Positions 6,060 through 8,874 of a DNA stretch of 8,874 nucleotides are shown here, in pieces. The notes beneath the pieces are model-generated. The model saw only the letters and a list, made by a program, of their open reading frames with translations. It searched no databases and had not been told where the DNA came from. The position numbers and the translations under genes were made by a program. Position 1 is the first letter of the stretch. Each line of letters opens with the position of its first letter. The DNA lies in NCBI GenBank assembly GCA_022801735.1, contig JAAWSW010000053.1, positions 1 through 8,874 on the forward strand. Reading direction: 5' to 3'. Source of the stretch: Bacilli bacterium. Lineage in GTDB: Bacteria; Bacillota_I; Bacilli_A; RF39; UBA660.

Positions 6060-6839
6060 ATGAAAAAAATATTAGTAACAGGCGCTAGAAGTGGCATTAT
6101 AAATAAAGTGATAGATAAAATCCAAAATCAGTATTATATATATGTAACAGTACATACAAATAAAGAACTAGAAATAGTAAAAAACAAATATAAAGATAAT
6201 AAAAACATCAAATGTTTAAAATTAGATATTACAAACCAAAAAGATATAAATAAAATTAGAAATTTAGATATAGACATTTTCATAAGCAATGCAGCCATTT
6301 CAGAGTCAGGCTCAGTCGCTGAAATAAAAATAGATAAAATGAGAGAAAACTTTGAAGTTAATGTTTTTTCAAATTTTAACATAGTCCAAATAGTCCTAAA
6401 AAATATGATAAAAAAAGGCAAAGGAAAAATTATTATGATGGGTTCACTTGCTGGAAAAATACCAATGCCATTTGCTGGAACTTATTCTGCCACTAAAGCC
6501 AGTATCATAAAACTTACAGAAGCCCTTAATCTAGAATTAAAACTCTTAGAGGCCCAAATAGATACAGTACTTATACTGCCTGGATTATATAATACAGGAT
6601 TTAATAAATTAATGTTTGATAAAAAATATGATGAAATGGATATAGAAACATACTTTAACCATCAAATAGAATTAATAAAAAATAAAGAAAATATACTTTT
6701 AAAACTTTTTGAAAAGAAAAAGTTCGATAGTATAGTAAATAAAATAATAAAAGCCATAAACAAAGAAAATCCAAAATTCATTTATAGTGCCCCTTTAAGC
6801 CAAAATATCTTCGCTAAAATAGTATCAATTTTCTATTAA
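6060..6839 (+). CDS. Short-chain dehydrogenase/reductase (classical SDR), substrate unknown
   Basis: NAD(P)-dependent oxidoreductase of the classical SDR family, 259 residues, Rossmann fold. Seen: cofactor motif TGARSGII (7-14), LDIT with Asp56, SNAA (76-79, the NNAG position), catalytic Asn101 (FEVNVF), Ser129 (MMGSLAG), Tyr142 and Lys146 (YSATK), and LPGLYNT (173-179, the PGxxxT loop). The catalytic Asn-Ser-Tyr-Lys set is complete. The third glycine of the canonical TGxxxGIG is replaced by Ile14. Arg10 and the basic/neutral end of strand 2 (TVHTNK, no acidic residue) suggest NADP(H), which is inference. The C-terminal part (185-259) is very Lys/Ile/Asn-rich. Fatty-acid (FabG-like) activity cannot be excluded, but there is no fab neighbour and the C terminus differs. 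ATG 6060 follows AAGGTGAT; folD begins 32 bases downstream. Confidence 0.85.
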   Translation: MKKILVTGARSGIINKVIDKIQNQYYIYVTVHTNKELEIVKNKYKDNKNIKCLKLDITNQKDINKIRNLDIDIFISNAAISESGSVAEIKIDKMRENFEVNVFSNFNIVQIVLKNMIKKGKGKIIMMGSLAGKIPMPFAGTYSATKASIIKLTEALNLELKLLEAQIDTVLILPGLYNTGFNKLMFDKKYDEMDIETYFNHQIELIKNKENILLKLFEKKKFDSIVNKIIKAINKENPKFIYSAPLSQNIFAKIVSIFY

Positions 6840-6845
6840 TTACGA

Positions 6846-6851
6846 TATAAT
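6846..6851 (+). promoter_or_regulatory. Candidate folD -10 element
   Basis: A perfect TATAAT lies seven bases after the SDR stop. The -35 position (TATCAA, 6823-6828) is inside the SDR coding end and matches poorly, and there is no TGn. If active, the leader is about 14 nt; otherwise folD is read with the SDR gene, since no terminator separates them. Confidence 0.45.
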
Positions 6852-6858
6852 AAAAAAA

Positions 6859-6866
6859 GAAGGTGA
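6859..6866 (+). promoter_or_regulatory. Ribosome binding site deciding the folD start
   Basis: GAAGGTGA (6859-6866) ends five bases before ATG 6872. A longer frame begins with the GTG inside this same site (6863-6865), and that GTG has no ribosome binding site of its own, so ATG 6872 is the start. Confidence 0.85.
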
Positions 6867-6871
6867 AGTAT

Positions 6872-7741
6872 ATGAAAAATATAGATTGCAAAGAATTAAA
6901 ACAAAAAGGATTACAGCAATTAAAAAAAGAACTAGAAGGGAAAGAAGTAGCCCTAAAAGTAATTCAAGTAGAAGGCGATAGTGCCAGTGATTTGTATGTT
7001 AGAAATAAAAAGAAAGCAGCAGAATTAATAGGCATGAATTTTGAACATATATTACTTCCTGAAGATATTAATGAAGAAGATATAATACATTTAATAGAAA
7101 CACTTAACGAAGATAATAAGACACACGGAATAATGGTGCAGTTACCATTACCACAAGCACTAAATGAAGAAAAAATAATAAATACAATTAACCCCAATAA
7201 AGATGTAGATGGACTAACTAATCAAAATTTAGGTAGAATTATGACAAAGACAGAAGGTTTAAGGCCATGCACCGCAGAAGGCGTTTTAAACGTTATAGAT
7301 GAGTGCATCGGATTAGATAAAATAAAAGGAAAAGAAGTAGTTATTATAGGTAGAACAACATTAGTTGGTTTACCACTTATACATATGTTACTTAACTATA
7401 ATGCAACTCCAACTATTTGTCATACAAAAACAAAAGATTTAAAATGGCATACCCAAAAAGCAGATATTTTAATTACCGCAGCAGGAACGAAAGAATATTT
7501 AATAGATAGTAGCATGATAAAAGATGGGGCACTTGTAATAGATGTCAGTACAACAATAGACAATAACGGTAAATTTCATGGTGATGTTAATCCAGAAATA
7601 AAAGAAAAAGCAGGCTATCTTACACCTGTACCTGGAGGAATAGGGCAGTTAACCGTTTTAGAACTTATGAAAAATACATATAGAGCCTATGAAATCCAAA
7701 AGAAGAAAATACCCAGTAAGGGTAAAACATATATAAGATAA
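6872..7741 (+). CDS. folD: Bifunctional methylenetetrahydrofolate dehydrogenase/cyclohydrolase FolD
   Basis: Converts 5,10-methylene-THF to 5,10-methenyl-THF (NADP-dependent) and on to 10-formyl-THF, supplying one-carbon units for purines and initiator Met-tRNA formylation. The 289 residues show SASDLYVRNKKKAAELIG (38-54) with catalytic Tyr42 and Lys46, GIMVQLPLP (86-94), NKDVDG (109-114), PCTAEGV (132-138), the nucleotide-binding GRTTLVGLPL (160-169), the HTKT block (184-187), ADILITAAG (197-205), GDVNP (237-241) and TPVPGGIGQLT (251-261). The last block is usually PGGVGPMT, so Pro is replaced by Gln259; the catalytic set is complete. Length is normal (about 285). The upstream SDR gene has no obvious folate role. 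The gene ends at a terminator shared with the convergent gene. Confidence 0.95.
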   Translation: MKNIDCKELKQKGLQQLKKELEGKEVALKVIQVEGDSASDLYVRNKKKAAELIGMNFEHILLPEDINEEDIIHLIETLNEDNKTHGIMVQLPLPQALNEEKIINTINPNKDVDGLTNQNLGRIMTKTEGLRPCTAEGVLNVIDECIGLDKIKGKEVVIIGRTTLVGLPLIHMLLNYNATPTICHTKTKDLKWHTQKADILITAAGTKEYLIDSSMIKDGALVIDVSTTIDNNGKFHGDVNPEIKEKAGYLTPVPGGIGQLTVLELMKNTYRAYEIQKKKIPSKGKTYIR

Positions 7742-7774
7742 AAAAGTAGAAATATATAATATTCCTACTTTTTT
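7740..7774 (+). terminator. Bidirectional terminator between folD and the convergent gene
   Basis: AAAAAAGTAG (7740-7749) pairs with CTACTTTTTT (7765-7774); inside, after an A/C mismatch, AATAT (7751-7755) pairs with ATATT (7759-7763) around ATA. The T run serves the plus strand and the A run gives a T run on the minus strand. The arms include the last bases of the folD TAA (7739-7741) and the minus-strand TAG (7765-7767). Confidence 0.85.
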
Positions 7775-8601
7775 CTTAAAGTTAATACATAATCACTCGC
7801 ATCTTTAATAACAGAATCTACCTCAAATAAATCACTAGAATAATTAAGCGCTCTTTTTAAAGTAATATCATATAAATAAGCAAAAGCGATTTCGCCTCCA
7901 TCTTTTACAAAAGGTAATAAACCTTGCGCAATTTTTTTCGTTTCAAAAACTCCTACATAGTCAGCAATATTTGATAAAAACATATAATCATATTTAGACT
8001 CAAGTTGTAATGATAATTTTTTCAAGTCACTATGAATAAAATTCACCTGTGACAAACCAATTCTTTCTTGAAGTAAACTATAATCTTCTTCAGAATAATA
8101 ATCTACCATTGAATCATAACGATAAGAACTATTTAAACTATTAATAAATAAACGCCTAAAATCTAACCCATTACTTAATCCATAACTAATTATTTCATCC
8201 CAAAAATCTCTATAGGGCATTTCAATATAATCACGAAACTTTTTATAAGTTTTTAATAAAACCCTTCCAGTAGGTATTAAATTATAAACCAAAAATTCTC
8301 TAAATTCCGAAAAACTAACACCTTCAATTAAAGCCTTTTTAAAATGAAAATAATACTCTGTTAAAGCATTAAGATCAAATGCATCAACGTTATTGGCCCC
8401 CTTAAGTAAAGCACCTAAAATATGGTCACCAGAAGAACAAACTGTTAAAATATCTTTTCCATTAAAATCATAATGAGCAAAAGTTCCTTTAACGTTTTCT
8501 GTAGTCATTCCGTAAACCCTACCAAAATTATTAAATAGGGTGGACCTATCATCTTGTTCTAATAAATCTTTACCTTTTCTTATAACTTGTTTACTATTCA
8601 T
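7765..8601 (-). CDS. BtaA/DUF3419-like SAM-dependent enzyme
   Basis: Start ATG at 8601-8599, chosen because AGGGGG lies five bases upstream; the frame stays open 17 codons further up without a ribosome site, and that extension would overlap the predicted promoter. The 278 residues show a Rossmann-like SAM-binding region: DILTVCSSGDHILGALLKGA (50-69) as motif I, VDAFDLNALTEYYFHFKKAL (72-91) with Asp76 and Asn78 at the end of strand 2, HSDLKKL (190-196), and YDYMFLSNIADYVG (204-217), close to the LSN-containing block of DUF3419/BtaA proteins. BtaA moves the 3-amino-3-carboxypropyl group of SAM onto diacylglycerol, the first step to betaine lipids. The family match is from motif memory; at 278 residues it is shorter than typical BtaA (about 380-400) and no btaB methyltransferase is adjacent, so the acceptor could differ. 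It is the only minus-strand gene here. Confidence 0.65.
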   Translation of the reverse strand: MNSKQVIRKGKDLLEQDDRSTLFNNFGRVYGMTTENVKGTFAHYDFNGKDILTVCSSGDHILGALLKGANNVDAFDLNALTEYYFHFKKALIEGVSFSEFREFLVYNLIPTGRVLLKTYKKFRDYIEMPYRDFWDEIISYGLSNGLDFRRLFINSLNSSYRYDSMVDYYSEEDYSLLQERIGLSQVNFIHSDLKKLSLQLESKYDYMFLSNIADYVGVFETKKIAQGLLPFVKDGGEIAFAYLYDITLKRALNYSSDLFEVDSVIKDASDYVLTLRKK

Positions 8602-8606
8602 ATATT

Positions 8607-8612
8607 CCCCCT
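8607..8612 (-). promoter_or_regulatory. Ribosome binding site deciding the start of the BtaA-like gene
   Basis: Read on the minus strand, AGGGGG (8612 to 8607) sits five bases before ATG 8601. A start at 8652, the upper end of the open frame, has no such site and falls within the -35 element. Confidence 0.8.
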
Positions 8613-8623
8613 GAATGCCATAT

Positions 8624-8652
8624 ATTCTAACATATAAATTAAATAAAAACAA
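8624..8652 (-). promoter_or_regulatory. Predicted promoter of the BtaA-like gene
   Basis: On the minus strand: TTGTTT (8652-8647), 17-bp spacer, TGT (8632-8630) and TAGAAT (8629-8624), an extended -10. Predicted leader about 16 nt. It is back to back with the tRNA promoter, whose -35 starts at 8680. Confidence 0.6.
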
Positions 8653-8679
8653 TAAGTATATAAAATAGATAAAAAAGTA

Positions 8680-8708
8680 TTGTCAAATTAATTTAAATTT
8701 GATACAAT
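8680..8708 (+). promoter_or_regulatory. tRNA-Met promoter
   Basis: TTGTCA (8680-8685), a 17-bp spacer and TACAAT (8703-8708): five of six matches in each hexamer. Transcription would begin about 8715, some 10 nt before the mature tRNA 5' end. Confidence 0.8.
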
Positions 8709-8725
8709 GAATATGTTCTTAATTT

Positions 8726-8802
8726 GGCGAGGTGGCACAACTGGCTAGCGCAATCGGTTCATACCCGGTAGGTTGTGAGTTCGAGTCTCACCCTCGCTAC
8801 CA
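8726..8802 (+). tRNA. tRNA-Met (anticodon CAT), probably elongator type
   Basis: A 77-nt cloverleaf with encoded CCA. Acceptor GGCGAGG (8726-8732) pairs with CCTCGCT (8792-8798), with a G1-U72 wobble at the end, discriminator A8799, CCA 8800-8802. T arm GTGAG-TTCGAGT-CTCAC (8775-8791). Anticodon stem ATCGG/CCGGT around TTCATAC. The loop, the G1-U72 pair and the absence of three G-C pairs above the loop resemble Bacillus elongator tRNA-Met; initiator and Ile2 (lysidine) tRNAs typically have CTCATAA in this loop. The D stem GCAC/GCGC has an A12-C23 mismatch. Isotype among CAT tRNAs is inferred from memory of the Bacillus sequences. Confidence 0.92.
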
Positions 8803-8813
8803 TTTAGAATGTT

Positions 8814-8838
8814 AAAGTCTTGTAATTCAAGGCTTTTT
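8814..8838 (+). terminator. Terminator after the tRNA gene
   Basis: AAAGTCTTG (8814-8822) pairs with CAAGGCTTT (8828-8836), including one G-U pair, around a TAATT loop, with a T-rich tail continuing to TTTTTATTATTAT. Nothing recognisable follows to the window end. Confidence 0.8.
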
Positions 8839-8874
8839 ATTATTATATAAGGGTTTAGGCAACATTTTATAGCC

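Noticed and set aside
6134..6421. Minus-strand 95-codon frame opposite the SDR gene, and another at 6964-7197 opposite folD
   Set aside because: Antisense shadows of genes with clear family motifs.
6863..6871. GTG start adding three codons to folD
   Set aside because: The GTG is part of the ribosome binding site that serves ATG 6872.
8602..8652. 17-codon N-terminal extension of the minus-strand gene
   Set aside because: It contains the strong ribosome binding site for ATG 8601 and the predicted -10 and -35 elements.
1..8874. Mycoplasma-type genetic code (TGA = Trp)
   Set aside because: All coding regions use TGG for Trp and contain no in-frame TGA; the ApbE-like gene ends on TGA at the expected length.
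1..8874. CRISPR array, prophage, transposon or defence system
   Set aside because: No spaced direct repeats, transposase or integrase motifs, or inverted-repeat ends were seen; the genes are mostly housekeeping.

Overview
This AT-rich window (roughly 70% A+T by eye) reads like a small-genome, low-GC Firmicutes/Mycoplasmatota relative such as an uncultured gut Mollicutes/RF39- or Erysipelotrichia-type bacterium. That placement is inference from composition, the AAGGTG-type ribosome binding sites, the Bacillus-like elongator tRNA-Met and the gene content. Tryptophan is written TGG and the one TGA used (end of the first gene) acts as a stop, so the genetic code is the standard bacterial one and not the mycoplasma code.

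Layout, left to right: the 3' part of a degenerate ApbE-like flavin-transferase-fold protein (to 698); a single-pass membrane protein with a long Glu/Lys-rich cytosolic region (770-1399) closed by a terminator; mtaB, the tRNA methylthiotransferase (1489-2763); a second single-pass membrane protein with a tandem N-terminal peptide repeat (2817-3476) and a terminator; the RecD2 helicase (3543-5759); a 50-residue small protein (5820-5972) and terminator; a short-chain dehydrogenase/reductase (6060-6839); folD (6872-7741); then, convergent on the minus strand, a BtaA/DUF3419-like SAM-dependent enzyme (7765-8601) sharing a bidirectional terminator with folD; and finally a tRNA-Met gene (8726-8802) with a strong promoter and its own terminator. 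No gene or signal is recognisable in the last 30 or so bases.

The genes do not form one pathway. They are mostly housekeeping (tRNA modification, DNA helicase, one-carbon metabolism, tRNA), separated by short intergenic gaps that often carry their own promoter. Several promoters have a TGn extended -10 and sit so near the start codon that predicted leaders are only about 10-20 nt. No phage, transposon, CRISPR array or defence island is visible, and I see no clear new multi-gene system. The points most worth a second look are the ApbE-like protein whose catalytic and metal-binding positions are replaced, the two unrecognised membrane proteins, the 50-residue protein, the stand-alone BtaA-like enzyme, and the recD2 promoter built into the preceding terminator.
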